Shown here one piece after another: positions 50,993 to 62,759 of a stretch of 64,000 nucleotides of DNA. The notes beneath the pieces are model-generated. The model made no database searches, was not told the origin of the DNA, and saw only the letters and a list, made by a program, of their open reading frames with translations. Source of the DNA: Paramecium tetraurelia (lineage: Eukaryota > Ciliophora > Oligohymenophorea > Peniculida > Parameciidae); the NCBI RefSeq assembly GCF_000165425.1, contig NW_001799122.1:133454-197453 (forward strand), given 5' to 3'. A program made the position numbers and the translations under genes. Position 1 is the stretch's first letter. Each line of letters starts with the position of its first letter.

Positions 50993-51228
50993 AAAAAACT
51001 GATATCTTGTTATGATCGATCTAAGGGTATTGGACAATAGGTATGGTTATTCGGATATTCATCAGATGATATTCACGATTAATCAGTAGCAACAGCAGAG
51101 AAAAATCAAAAGTAATTCCAGCAAAAGCTGTCGGAATTGGGAAGGCCCAGACAAATTTAGTAATTTAATAAATTTATACGATTATAAGAGTATTTGGAAT
51201 ATTTTTTAAAAGTCAAATTAAATATTCA

Positions 51229-52691
51229 ATGGGATTAGATATCAATTTATTAAGAGAAGACAAAGGTGGAAACCCAAATCTGGTGAAAGAATGGTGCTAA
51301 AAAAGATTTTAAGACCCGGCAATAGTTGATAAGGTTATAGCTCTTGATTAGGAATGGAGAAAAGGTACTCAATTTTTAAATGGCTTCTTAGCAAGATTTA
51401 ATCTTGATCAACTTAACAAGGAGTATGGTATTGCCAACAAGAAGATTGCTGAAAAGAAGAAGGCCAATAAACAAGACCCATGTGTTGAAGAAGTTGAATT
51501 GGCTAAAACAATAGATCTTAAAATCAAAGAAGCTTAAAAGGTAGGACTCATTATCTAATTTGTAGATTGAATAAGAATAAGAGATTGTATTAACCTAAAC
51601 ACTCAACAAAATCGGAAATGTAGTCCATGAGTCAGTTCCAGTGTCCAAAGATGAAGCTGAAAATAGAATTGAAGTAACTTGGGGCTAAATCCCTGACATT
51701 CAAGTCAATAGCACTCCAGGCAGATGTCACCATCATGAAGTCTTATTTATGATTGATGGTGTTGACCTTAAGAGAGGTTCTAAGATAGCAGGCCATAGAG
51801 CCTATTTCCTTAAGGGACCGGGTCTCCTTTTGAATTAAGCTTTGGTAAGCTATGGAATTCAATTCCTAAATCAAAGAGGTTATACCCCAGTCTAAACACC
51901 CTTCTTCATGAAAAAAACCTGTATGGCTGAGACAGCCTAATTGTCTGATTTCGATGACCAATTGTACAAAGTATGAACAATTTTAGTATAAATTGATAGG
52001 TTACTGGTAACCCAGATGACGAAGATCTCTACCTTATTGCAACATCTGAATAACCTATTTCTGCTATGTATAGAAAAGAATGGCTTGAACCTAAGGATCT
52101 ACCAATTAAATATGGTGGTAGTTCAACTTGTTTCAGAAAGGAAGCCGGAGCATATGGCAAAGATGTTTGGGGAATCTTCAGAGTCCATTAATTTGAAAAG
52201 ATTGAGCAATTTGTCATTTGCTCTCCTGAAGAATCATGGAAATTCCACGATGAAATGATTACTGCTGGATAAGACTTCGTTAAATCTTTGGAATTACCTT
52301 ACAGAGTAGTTAATATTGTTTCTGGAGCATTAAATGATGCTGCAGCCAAGAAATATGATTTGGAAGCTTGGTTCCCAGGATATAAGGATTATAGAGAATT
52401 GTAATCTTGTTCAAACTGTCTTGATTACTAATCCAGAGCTCTTGAAATCCGTTTTGGGGCTAAAAAGACTGACGAGAAGGAGAAGAAGTATGTTCATATG
52501 CTCAATGCAACATTGTGTGCAACAGAAAGAACTTTATGTTGTATTTTGGAGAATTATTAAACAGAAACTGGAGTTAAAGTCCCTGTCGTATTAGTAAGTG
52601 ATTGAAATATTATGTTTAGTAACCATTTGTAGGCAAGGATTTCATTCCTTACGTAAAACCATTACCTAAGAAGGAAGATCTAGGTGCATGA
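51229..52691 (+). CDS. SerRS: Seryl-tRNA synthetase, cytosolic type
   Basis: Class II synthetase that charges tRNA-Ser. 460 residues, full length. N-terminal coiled-coil arm ([16 protein letters not shown]...[14 protein letters not shown]), then the catalytic core: motif 1 region ([34 protein letters not shown]), LIATSEQPISAMYR, motif 2 ([22 protein letters not shown], shortened here to key residues FRKEAG and FRVHQFEK), [39 protein letters not shown] and motif 3 ([20 protein letters not shown]). Three introns of 25, 29 and 26 nt. The neighbouring 5' gap holds a short overlapping open frame that I do not call. Confidence 0.96.
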
Positions 52692-52826
52692 ATAACATTA
52701 TATACAAAATAACATAATTCTATAAAATTCATATTCCATCATTAATCTAATGGTGCGTTATTAATAATATTGTTTAATTTATTGGCTTATTTTTGTTAAT
52801 TCTTTTATTAATTAGTATTTCCTTTT

Positions 52827-53516
52827 TCACCTTTATTCTTTTATTATTTATTTGTATTTTAATTCTATTCCTAATTATTTGAATTTCCTTTTTGATTCTA
52901 AAAACTCTTTCTTTAAATTTCTTATTCTTATGGCACTTTCAACTTAACAGTTTGATACTTCAATTCTTAAATTACTTTAATACATACCATCCCCAAGTAT
53001 TATAGGTATCTCACAAACACTCTCTTTCCTAAAAACATTCATTTGTTCTGTTATTTTCTATATTTTTTACTTAACATCCTCTGGCAATTCGATGTCCTTT
53101 TTAGTGAACAAATAAACACAATTTATTCTCTCTATCTTCATAATCTTCTACAAATGTGTCCTTATTATGCGATTAAATAGAAAATACCTAATCTCCTCTT
53201 TAGCCAGAATTATTTACTGATTGTATTTCCAAAATACGGTTGAAGCCTGTATTAAAATATCTGTGATGCTTGAAATAATATTGCATTTTACGATTAATCA
53301 TAAATTAATATTAAAGCCAAAAAATTCGATTAATTCGCTCTTAGCTTTCTTATTGCACTCCTTATTCCCACCTTTGTCTACACATATTAGGACAATTCTT
53401 AGTCATTCTTAATCTATTGAATGCATTTGACCAAATCTTGAGAGGAGTATTGGTCCAAAGTTCTGAAGTTGTATTCGAAAGGTTGATGAAGACAAGTACG
53501 TATGGGTTACTTACGC
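52827..53516 (-). pseudogene. Interrupted gene, possibly GTPase-like
   Basis: A coding-looking minus-strand stretch ends at TGA 52827-52829. The 3' 140 codons are clean (IILAKEEIRYFLFNRIIRTH; YLFTKKDIELPEDVKQK; CEIPIILGDGMY). Upstream in the same frame comes VLICVDKGGNKECNKK and FFGFNINL, then an in-frame TGA, and further upstream the signal shifts frame (YVLVFINLSNTTSELW). No intron fits either break. The pattern V.VFIN.S....W ... ICVDKGGNK loosely recalls the G4 region of a small GTPase; weak. I call it a probable pseudogene. Confidence 0.4.
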
Positions 53517-53573
53517 TTTTCTTTAATTTGTTGTTTCATGGAAAAATTGCTTTTATATTAAATAAATATAAAT

Positions 53574-54256
53574 TCATTTATTAGTTGAACTTGAACTTTA
53601 ACCAGAGTTTTCTTGAAAGTTCCTACTCTGTTGTTTGAGAGTCATATAATCAGCCAGTATCAACTTGAGCCACTTCCAGGTCTGTTTGAGTGAAGGTTGT
53701 TCTCGAAATGAATTGTCTGGATGGCAACTAACCACCATATGCAAAAGAGATTCTATAAATTTATGTTCATGGGAATATTTAGATCTTCCTTAATATAATA
53801 GTACTTCAATATTTGCAATTCTTCCGACGTATCTTAATTTAATTTATTTGTTGTGATTACTTCTTATTCCAATTTTAATATGGTTTTTTTCAATTCGATG
53901 TTTATCTTCTGTAATTAGCCATTGTGCATTATTTCACTATGCAATTTATCAGACATTTGCTACAGTTCCTTATTTAATTCATCAATGTATTTCTAATTCC
54001 TATTCGAATTTTTAAATTGCTCCTCTAACTCAATTTTCAAATCCTAAACCTGATTGAGCAACAGCTATTCGACCTTCCTCAACTGCACAATGATATCGTT
54101 TAATTTCTATATTTCTTAATCCAAGTTTTGTTATTGTCTGGGTAATGATCTACTATAAGATTTTTTTTAAAGATCAGAATTTAGAGATTTCCTTGCTGTA
54201 TATGAATCTGAAGACAAATTAGCTTCTGCATCAGTCTCCCGAATGGAATATAACAT
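53574..54256 (-). CDS. Coiled-coil protein, unknown
   Basis: About 220 residues. Starts MLYSIRETDAEANLSSDSY; coiled coil (LQNLDQEIQKLNDIIVQLRK; DLKIELEEQFKNSNRN). The C-terminal exon has a different, more globular character (KYSHEHKFIESLLHMVV; SLKQTWKWLKLILADYM) and ends SSSSTNK. The join near 53790-53850 was not resolved to a standard intron. Confidence 0.5.
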
Positions 54257-54320
54257 TGAAATTTTAACGAAATTTAATAATAAATATATTATATTTTGAA
54301 GGGAATTATTGGTGTTAATA

Positions 54321-55487
54321 TCACTATCTAAATATGCCTCCCTTTTTTAAGGCATTTTCAGCATCCTTAATGGCTAATAACTCATTGTCGTATTATTAGA
54401 TCAAGGTATTGTGTGATGCAGTTCTTAAATTCAAAGAATACGATACCTTTCAATCCATCTATTTTGAGTGGCAGAGAGATTGTCTTCAGCTTCAGACAAA
54501 TTGAGTCTTGCATCATTCAAAATTGAATTGAGTGCCTTGATTTCTCCATCCTTGGTCTCAATTTCAGCTTACAACAATGGAATCAACACATCTCTAATTC
54601 CGGTGATCTTGGCCTAGATTTCTGATAGAATGTCTTATTGTAATTTAGACTATGCATCATATTGATTTTGTAATGAGGTTTGTCCATCAATCAAAGATTG
54701 TCTTAATTGATTCATATAGTTGATGACTTTGGTTTAAGTTCTCTTAATCGACATAATTGTTTTGAGCAATTTGTGTCAATGCCTTAACCAATGGTTAATA
54801 AAACACTCTCTTTGAAGATAATTATTTAAGACTAGAAATATAGAATGATGAATCATACTGGTTATGCATCTTTTAAGAAACATCCTTTATGTTTTCTGCC
54901 TTTTACAAGAGTGAAGTTTCGTCTTTGACTTCATTCAACAATGCAATAGCTTAATCTAAAACTGCAATGGTGTCAGCATATTCGTTGAACTATCTGGTGA
55001 AGACTGACTTGTCTGAATTGATTTAGGCCTCTTTGGCATTGAATAATTTGGTTGCATCGTATAGATCTTATTTAGCCTCTGTCAAAAGTTATTGTAATCT
55101 GCCTCTTTCATCTGTCAAGTCTTTAACGTCGACTTCCAATTAGGCAATCTGAATATATAGGTTGCCACTCTTACCTTGTTTTTGAAGTCTGTTATTTGAT
55201 TTTAATAGTATTGAACATCTGCTTGATATTATTGATATTCTTATTCGTAGAATGCGTTTTCTTCGTTCTTTCTTGCCTTGAAGGATTCAGCCAATTCATC
55301 AAGAGCAACGAATAGTTATTGGAAATTGAAATCTTTCGATGCCACTTCTGATAAACCCACAATAACTGATTGGAATGCATGTACAGATTCTCCAGTTGCT
55401 GACAAAATTCCTTAGCTAGATGATCATGAGTCTTATATACTTGGCTAATGTCAAATACAAAAGAGACAATGTGATGAACGCTTTCAT
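54321..55487 (-). CDS. Trichocyst matrix protein (TMP family)
   Basis: Signal peptide MKAFITLSLLYLTLA, then helical Ala/Gln/Glu/Leu-rich sequence: DFNFQQLFVALDELAESFKA, YYQNQITDFKNK, AQLEVDVKDLTDERGRL, VLDQAIALLNEVKDET, LKQLSSKRVFYQPLVKALTQ. About 370 residues. Introns of 26 nt after the signal peptide (TLAN) and 26 nt after DFKNK, plus at least one more in the second half. Same family as the gene at 30496-31635 but clearly diverged. Product would be packed into the trichocyst core after proteolytic maturation. Confidence 0.86.
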
Positions 55488-55615
55488 TTATTTAATTATA
55501 TATCCGTTTTTATATGCATTGCGATTCACGATAATTTATTATTTAATCACTTTGATTTTTCATTCCTGTTAAGCATCATCTCTTAATCTACACTCATTAT
55601 CAAATTAATCTACAA

Positions 55616-56554
55616 TCAAATCACTTCTCTTACTTTCTATAAGTCAGAATAAAACATTCCTATAAAAAATGAATTCATCAAATATAAACTATATGACAGT
55701 GTAGAGTATATCTCGCTAACCATGTTTGCTATAAAATCTTCAGATGCACTCAAACCATCATTCAAACTTGGTTCTCCTTAAGCCATCGGCATTCCCATAA
55801 AAATACTAATGAAATTCACCGAAATAACTAAAATAGATTAAATATCTATTCAAATACAAGCAGTAAATAAAAAGCAAATTACAGTAAACAAAGCTGCCTT
55901 TATTTGTTAACTCAAAGAAAACGGTTATAACTGATTTCTGAGTTTGGATGGTTAAGAACCCTACTTGTAACACATGTAATAGCTTGTGAATAGAAAATTC
56001 ATTATGAACGAAAATGTTAATAAAATTCTGTCTTCGGTATCTAAAGGGATATAGATGGGTATACATAAAAAGTTGGATTGGTTTTTGTATTCGATGGGAA
56101 GTAAAGCAAATGCTAGGAATGCTAGATGGGATAACACTCCACTTAAAAATATCTAAAATGAAAAGACTTTATGTGGAATCGATCGAGCTGAGTAGCGTTT
56201 CCTAATGGGTTTAGATTAATTGGCCTAATAAACCAAATAATATATAATAATTCCCATCAAACTTATTAAAGCATTTCCAATCTATAAAATATAATTTATT
56301 AAATATAATACAGTAAATAATTAATTCTTTTAAAAAGGCAACTCCAAAAACAAAGGGAATGTTTGAGCCCTTGCATATTAAAACTGACTCAAAATAGCTG
56401 CTGATAAAACTATCAGTGACATTGATAAATATATTGGTGGCAACATCTTGATTTGTTATTTCAAATTAGTTTGTGTTTGAAGTGTTAACTCTTTCTCATT
56501 TATGCTAATAAATGATTGTTGTTCGTCATCTCTTGAAATCTCATTCAATATCAT
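55616..56554 (-). CDS. Multi-pass membrane protein, unknown
   Basis: About 300 residues with four or five hydrophobic helices (IYLSMSLIVLSAAILSQF; ISLMGIIIYYLVY; FLSGVLSHLAFLAFALLP; LLTFSFIMNFLFTSYYM; AALFTVICFLFTACF). The frame from 56446 extends upstream to ATG 56554 with a cytosolic start MILNEISRDDEQQSF, which I prefer. A 30-nt intron joins FLFTAC to the C-terminal part (ISIFMGMPMAQGEPSLND). Ends DLQKVREVI. No family recognised. Confidence 0.58.
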
Positions 56555-56604
56555 AGCCAGCCTGAAAAAACGAATAAAATATATATAATAATTATATTAA
56601 AAAA

Positions 56605-58604
56605 TCAAACCTTATAATTCTTATTTTAACTCTTAGCATGACGACTATAGTTTTCCAGATATTGGCTATCCAAAGTGAGATTCTTATGTCCAATAGAAAT
56701 GTCCAATTTTTTACCCTTGATTGTAGACTCTCTCATTTTGGGTCTAGTTTATTAAGTAATCAATAGTAGATACCTGGAATTGGGCACGACCTAGTATTGT
56801 TATAAACTAATTTCTGGTTCATCCTGTTCAGTTTTGATCCTGATTTCCTGGAAATTCTTTTTCCCATTTACAACTATGCTATTATTAATATTTTAATTGA
56901 TGTTGATGTAATTGTTGTTGACTTAAGGAGTTCTCTTATAGAAGGTTCCACCTATGCTATAAATCTACGATGGAATTACTTCTGATTGTTCATCTGTTTC
57001 TGTTGAGTGATCTTCAAGATTTGCTGAATATATTTGGATTTATTTTTCTTCTCAGACGACAATGTGGGAGTCGCCCTGAAGCCAAGATTCGATGAAGGTT
57101 TGGTAATGACACTTTCCCTGCCCTGACTTTGACTTGCTGCATTCACAGACAACTCTGTGGGCTTTGTAATTGAGGTGTTGGATATATTGGTTCCTCGTAA
57201 CTTCTACATTCTAAATTATAAATTCCTTAAACCTGGAAGACTTCAAATTGGGCGCATAGTTGAACTGCTTAGTTTTAGGTTGTGTTTCTTCGACAATCTG
57301 ATCTGTTAATTTCATTAATCGCTCATTGAGAGCCTTCATGAAATGGGGTTGAGTAGCATCGGTCAATCGATCCAGATTATCACAATTCAAGTTATAGGTT
57401 GTGACATCTTTTAGAGATTGCAACGATGTGTCCGATGAGGATTCATATTACTCTTTAGGAAATTTGAAGGTGTGGTTGATTTTGCAGGTTCTGAACCTAG
57501 AATTAAAATGAGTATGTAAATACTTCATTTCTATTTCGAGTTTGAAATCTTCAACTTCAGAATCTTCATCTGGTTATGTTTTCATAATCAATTCAGCTGG
57601 TACTTGTGGTTTGACAATTTTCTAAAAAATCAAATATTTCATTAGATCTTTATCAAAATTTTTGGGTTATTACACTTGTGGAACTTTTGGACTTCTTGTT
57701 TCTGTTGGACATAAATCTATAAATCTATATTTAAATAATAAAAATAAATTAAAAGACAAAATCAATATTAACTCCTGGTTCTCAATTTAGGCAGTTATCT
57801 TCTTCTCTCCAAATCCTTATTGGCATCTTCAATTACTTCTATTAAAATCGTTGATAATCACTTACTTGTCTTAAATTTCAACCAGTCCTTCTTCCTGGCA
57901 ATGTCCATTTTGAATTGACTGAAATCAAGGTTCACCTCCTTCTTCACTTTTAGATCCAACTCAAACTTTAATAAAGATGATCTATTGATTTTGATTAATG
58001 AGCATTCTGAGATAGTTTTGACATTAAATTACATAGCTTTTGAATTGAGACACTCGTAAATGGCAAAATGTTTCCTATTCTAATTCAGAACCAACTCCAC
58101 TCCTTCAGTGCTTTTGTATTATTACAATTATCCTTCCACAAGTATTATACAATCTGTTGGCACCACTCCTTAATGGAGCAGTATTCTATTATCATTCAAC
58201 TTCACGAAGGAACTCTCCTTGATTATTTGTTTCAATTGATGATAACTCAAACCTTTGAAAACACTGATATCTAGGAGCATGTTGATGGAGGTCTCGATCC
58301 TTCTTTGCTTCTCTTCCTATTGAAAATACTCGACCAATCCTTTGTTTATGAGTATGACGTCGCTGTTCATTGATGCAATTATCTTACCTTCTCTTATTAT
58401 GATGTCACCAAGCAATAATTTATAGTAATATAGATCGTCCATGTTTACAGTTTTATCTTTTTTGATTTCCATTAGTGTCGCTCTCTTAGATAGGAGTTCA
58501 ATGGCAGCATCATTTTCGATGCCTTCTACAATTTTCAATTGTTTGAAGAGATTGGGATCGCAATGTCCGAATTTAATTTATTCTTTGAGCAATTATTTGC
58601 TCAT
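56605..58604 (-). CDS. Cyclic-nucleotide-binding-like (cNMP) domain protein
   Basis: About 600 residues. Starts MSKQLLKEQIKFGHCDPN. Residues about 60-250 look like one or two CAP_ED/cNMP folds (GDIIIREGKIIASMNSDVIL; VFKGLSYHQLKQIIKES; DNRILLHQGVVPTDCIILVE, FAIYECL, SECSLIKINRSSLL). No kinase or channel helices are seen, so it may be a non-kinase regulator or a ciliary cNMP protein. The C-terminal half is polar (VEETQPKTKQFNYAPNL) and ends AKSQNKNYKV. The phosphate-binding cassette looks degenerate, so nucleotide binding is unproven. The start lies 25 bases from that of the divergent carrier gene. Confidence 0.66.
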
Positions 58605-58629
58605 TAATATTAATATTTTAGATATTGAA

Positions 58630-59732
58630 ATGTTGAGTGGTTTATTGTACAGTCCTAATTGGACTTTTGTAGACAAAATCTTAAGAGACCCTCAATTAGT
58701 AGATCTTGAATACTTCGTTGGAGGTGGTCCAGGACATGATTGGTTAGCAAAGACAGTTAGAGTAGATCAATAAAAGTAATAATAGTAATGATTATAATAG
58801 ATACTTGGGTCCAAGAGCTAAATTTGAGAGATAATTCAATGAAGAGCCAAAGACATGGGAAGTCGTAACAGACAACTTGTATCGTTTAACCTTACTTGCT
58901 GGAGTTGAGAGATTGCTCACTTTAAGACAAGCATATGGTGGTTTAAAGACAAGGTTCACTTTTGGAGATTCAAATACGTACGAAGTCATTTAATATATGA
59001 ATATAGAGCATGTTTACAATAGATATTCAACCAAGGATTATTTAAGGGATATTTCAGAGGTGCTTTATTGAATGCTGCTCAATTTTTGACTGTTTGGGCT
59101 CATCCATTAGTATATAGTAGAGGTAATGGATACGCCTCTCATTATCTTTATTCTTCCTTATTTGAATTGATCACATATCCAATTGACACAATCAAGACCA
59201 TCATCTATTCTGATGTTCAAGGCAGATATAAGGGAGCATTTGATGTCATTGAATAGGTTAAATCATAGTGATAAATAGGTTTATGCAAGAAATGGATTCA
59301 GTCATTTCTACAGAGGAATAGTATTTAAGTTGGCCTATCAATGGAACCCTCATCTATCACCTTAGAAATATCTATGAATAGGATTATATTCAATAAGTAT
59401 GTGCAATTTAATTATGATAGTTAGTATCAGTTCCATTACTTGCTATTGGTTATGGATTTTTGACAATAAAGACTAGATTGTAATTGGCTAGCACTGATTT
59501 GAGTTTCTAAGAGACTCCATAAAAGGGAAGAATAGCTGCCAATCTATTTGCTTAAAAGACTCCATTCAGCATTTACAGAGGAGTAATTCCCTTCTTGTTG
59601 TTGACTGATTTCTTCCATTACAAATTATTTGCACTTTACTCATCGACTGCTCAATCAAGAACATTGGATGAATTCCTTGTTTAATACAAGCATCATATTG
59701 GAAGTCCCAAGGATGAAAATTTATGGCAATGA
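58630..59732 (+). CDS. Mitochondrial carrier-like protein
   Basis: About 320 residues. The carrier signature PxDxxK is clear in YPIDTIKTIIYSD, followed by YKGAFDVIEQVYARNGFSHF and YRGI, the usual first-repeat ending. A third-repeat-like block follows (IGYGFLTIKTRLQLAS; TPFSIYRGVIPFLLLTDFF). The N-terminal 100 residues (LEYFVGGGPGHDWLAKTV, YLGPRAKFERQFNEEPK) are unusual. Five introns of 22-38 nt are required. The substrate cannot be told. Tail-to-tail with the Rab-like gene, 39 bases apart. Confidence 0.75.
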
Positions 59733-59771
59733 TTATTAAATAATAAATAAAATAAAATGTTCTATATGAAT

Positions 59772-60472
59772 TCAAAATATTTTACAACAACATCCACCTT
59801 CGTGTTTAATATTTTCATCTTTCTAAATATTATCTGTTTAATTCCCAGGTCTTTTGCCTAAATTTCCTTGTCCTATTTGAATTAAGACTCTCTATGTCAA
59901 ATCTTCAATGACTAAATCAAAGTTTTATCCTGTCAAACAAGAAATCTCAAAATACGAAATATGCAATTCATCTGCCATTCTCTAAGCATCAGCCTAGGTT
60001 TCTCTGTAATCATTTAGGTCTGACAAATCGGATTTGTTCCCAACCAATATCAATTACGCATCTAAATAATAATTCAATATCTAATGATACATTAAGAAGA
60101 CTGAGATGCAATCTAACTGAAATCAGCTCTCAAATTCTAAAGAGTTTGAGGTCTATATATCTCAAAATGAATTTTACCTCGTGAGATCGAAAATCAAAAT
60201 AAAACCAAAAGCAAACTTATAAAATCCATAAGAAGCGAATCTCAAATTCACATCTCCAGGCTATTAATTTACATTTTATTATAGTGTACTGTGTCGAATA
60301 TGCAAAGTTTATATTTACCACTATCATACAATTTAGATTTGAAATCAACACCTTTACTTTCTTCGTATTTGTCATTGAAATTATTATCACTAAATCTTGA
60401 CAGAAATGCCGTCTTGCCAACCATATTTGATCCAATCAACATATATTTAATCACTTGCTATCCATTAGACAT
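59772..60472 (-). CDS. Atypical Rab-like small GTPase
   Basis: G1 is MLIGSNMVGKTAF, then NNFNDKYEESKGVDFKSK (switch I), G4 is LILVGNKSDL, and the C-terminus GGCCCKIF carries three cysteines for prenylation. G3 reads CIFDTPGDVNLRF instead of WDTAGQE, so the catalytic Gln is missing. About 200 residues. Introns: 29 nt within the G3 region (removes a false end), 25 nt after FDLTR, and a further one before ILNYYLDAQ whose borders I could not fix. Confidence 0.72.
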
Positions 60473-60586
60473 TTTGTTTATTTTAATATTATTATCGTAA
60501 ATACTCTCATTTATTATTAATTTCTATCATATTTATAAAAGACACACCTTTAATTCACAAAATTTAAAATTTTAAATAATTTAAAA

Positions 60587-61703
60587 ATGGAGCAAACCTA
60601 CACATTTACAATTGAATCCAAAAAACAAAATATAGATGCCCTTACTGAAGAATAACAACAAGAATTCAAAACTCATGCAGACGAATGCCAAATTATAGTC
60701 TTAAAAGGCAATAGTTACTCAAAACAATTTTTCAATCAATTCTCAGAGTACATCACATCAGCCAAACAATTGCAAGTATTCTTAATTACTAAACATAGAA
60801 AATCAATGGAAATGATATCTTCGTTGGCAAAGGAAAAGATGAAATCCCTCAATCATTACAAGTATAATACAATCCAATATTGTAGATCCTAGGAAATAGT
60901 CTCATCGGATTAAACATCTTGAGTCTTGATCTATCCAACAATGCAGTCAACCCATTCGGTGCTGAGGCATTAAAACCCTTCCTTAAATAAGCCCACTAAT
61001 TGCAAAAGCTATTCCTCAATAATTGTGGTCTAGGCATCAGAGGTGTCACTTAAATCTCAGAAGGATTATAAGAAGGAGAACACAATCTACAGATTTTGGC
61101 TATCGCAAGAAATAGAGCCGAATGCGACGGTGCCATTGAAATATCTAAAGCATTCCCAACATGCAAAAAACTATAAGAATTACACATCTATTAGAATGGC
61201 ATCAAATAAAAAGGCATGATTGAATTGCTATCATCACTAAATAAAAACTGCACTGAATTAACAACCATTGATATTAGAGATAACTTTGTTCATGAAGCAA
61301 CAACTTAAGTCTTAAGCGACCTCATAACTAATTGTTCTCATTTGACAGCTATCAACATATCAGATTGCAACATCTAAGGAAAATAAAATAAGCAAATCTT
61401 GGAGGCTTTAACTAAACTAGTCAAAATAGAAAGATTGGGTTACAATTATGCTGAATTAAATGATGTCTAGGGAAATGAACTATATGACATTATTGTTAAA
61501 TAAGTTGAGAATGTTTCAGTAATAATTATTTAATATTTAAGAAATTGGAATTGAAAGGAAACGAGTTCAAGAAAACTACAAAATAAAAGTTTAAGGAATT
61601 ATTCGCAACTAAGGAGAAGGTTCTTGGAGCATTCGATAGTGATGATGAAGATGAGGAAGAGGCAGATGAATTGTAAAAGTTATTTAGTCAGTTGGTTATT
61701 TGA
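60587..61703 (+). CDS. RANGAP1: RanGAP-like leucine-rich-repeat protein
   Basis: About 345 residues: LRR blocks of RNA1/RanGAP type (LDLSNNAVNPFGAEALKPFL; LQKLFLNNCGLGIRGV; LQILAIARNRAECDGAI; LQELHIYQNGIKQKGM; LTTIDIRDNFVHEATT; LTAINISDCNI) followed by an acidic tail (SDDEDEEEADEL), the classic RanGAP layout. It stimulates GTP hydrolysis by Ran for nuclear transport. Introns of 23, 24 and 23 nt. The N-terminus (MEQTYTFTIESKKQNID) is short, as in RNA1. Confidence 0.9.
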
Positions 61704-62018
61704 AATTATGAATAATATGTTTAATAATATTATGTAATTAATGATTTCTTATATCATATGTTATTCATTTATAAGAAAATAATTCTTCTGTTTTTATTCT
61801 ACTTTGGATAAGGCAATAACTACTATTAATTCATTTATATTGTTTTCTAAATATGGGATTAAAAATACTAGATAAAAATACGCTTATTTAATAGAATGAA
61901 TTAATAAGAAATAATGGAACACTTAATAAGTAGAGACTTGAATTGAATACACAATAAAATTATAGTTACTTTGAATGATATGATTTCTGTAAACTTATAA
62001 TCTGATTAGAATATAATA
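61704..62018. other. Gap between convergent genes
   Basis: About 315 bases. A 40-codon plus-strand frame (MGLKILDKNTLIQQNEL) near 61852 is open but unsupported. Confidence 0.4.
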
Positions 62019-62757
62019 TCAAAAAGTATAAAATAATTCATTCTCTAAATTTCTCAATAATTTTTCATAAAGTTCATAATTATGTGGTTAATGAGTCGGA
62101 CCTTGTAAAGCGTAATCTTCTCTTTCATCTTAGGGATTCACACTGTAAAGATTTCTCTCCTAATATTTCTACTACTATCCAACATCTACATACTCCTTAA
62201 AAGCCTTAAGAAATCCTGGATTCAATTCTGCTTACTTTTAATATTCTGGTTTCAATTCAACTTTTCCTTATGATGCAATCCAACTTATACATGGAATTCC
62301 CATCACTTAATCTATTGCCTGCTGATACCAAATTGATTCCAATCCTCTAAAAGCATTAAATATTGGCATACTTTAATTCCTCTTCTACTGTTTTACCTTT
62401 CTTGTCATCATAAGAAACGAAGATAGTTTTATATCTATTGACTTTGGCTTTAAATTAAGGAAAACTAATGGATTCTTCAGTGTTTTCTATGACCTCGTTT
62501 GAGATCTTGAGAATCTTAGGGTTGATGATCACTTTGTATTCAGAGGGAATCATTTTGGAACTCTAAGGCAACATTATGAACAAATTCTATTCCAATCCAA
62601 CTTAATTGGCTGCAAGAATTCTTATTCTCTTATCTACTGCAGCCAATTTCATTTGATTCACCTTTGAATAAAATCTTTTATTGAAGGCACCGTAATATAT
62701 ACACTTTGAAAATAAAGCATTGGACAATTTATCACCAAACACTATAATATTAGCCAT
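62019..62757 (-). CDS. Peptide-deformylase-like protein, catalytic residues lost
   Basis: About 235 residues with the PDF fold order: motif I region RIRILAANQVGLEQNLFIM (normal GxGLAAxQ), YKVIINPKIL, motif II region NTEESISFP (normal EGCLS) and, after a 25-nt intron, motif III region SIWYQQAIDQVMG (normal QHExDHLxG). The metal-binding Cys and both His are replaced (Ser, Gln, Gln), and the catalytic Glu is Ala, so deformylase activity is not expected. The ORF is otherwise intact, suggesting a kept non-enzymatic role, perhaps in the mitochondrion. N-terminus MANIIVFGDKLSNALFSK could be a short presequence. Confidence 0.8.
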
Positions 62758-62759
62758 AA

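Noticed and set aside
50994-51228. Plus-strand frame MIDLRVLDNRYGYSD overlapping seryl-tRNA synthetase
   Set aside because: Runs into the SerRS start in another frame, has no family match that I recognise, and is short; probably leader sequence.
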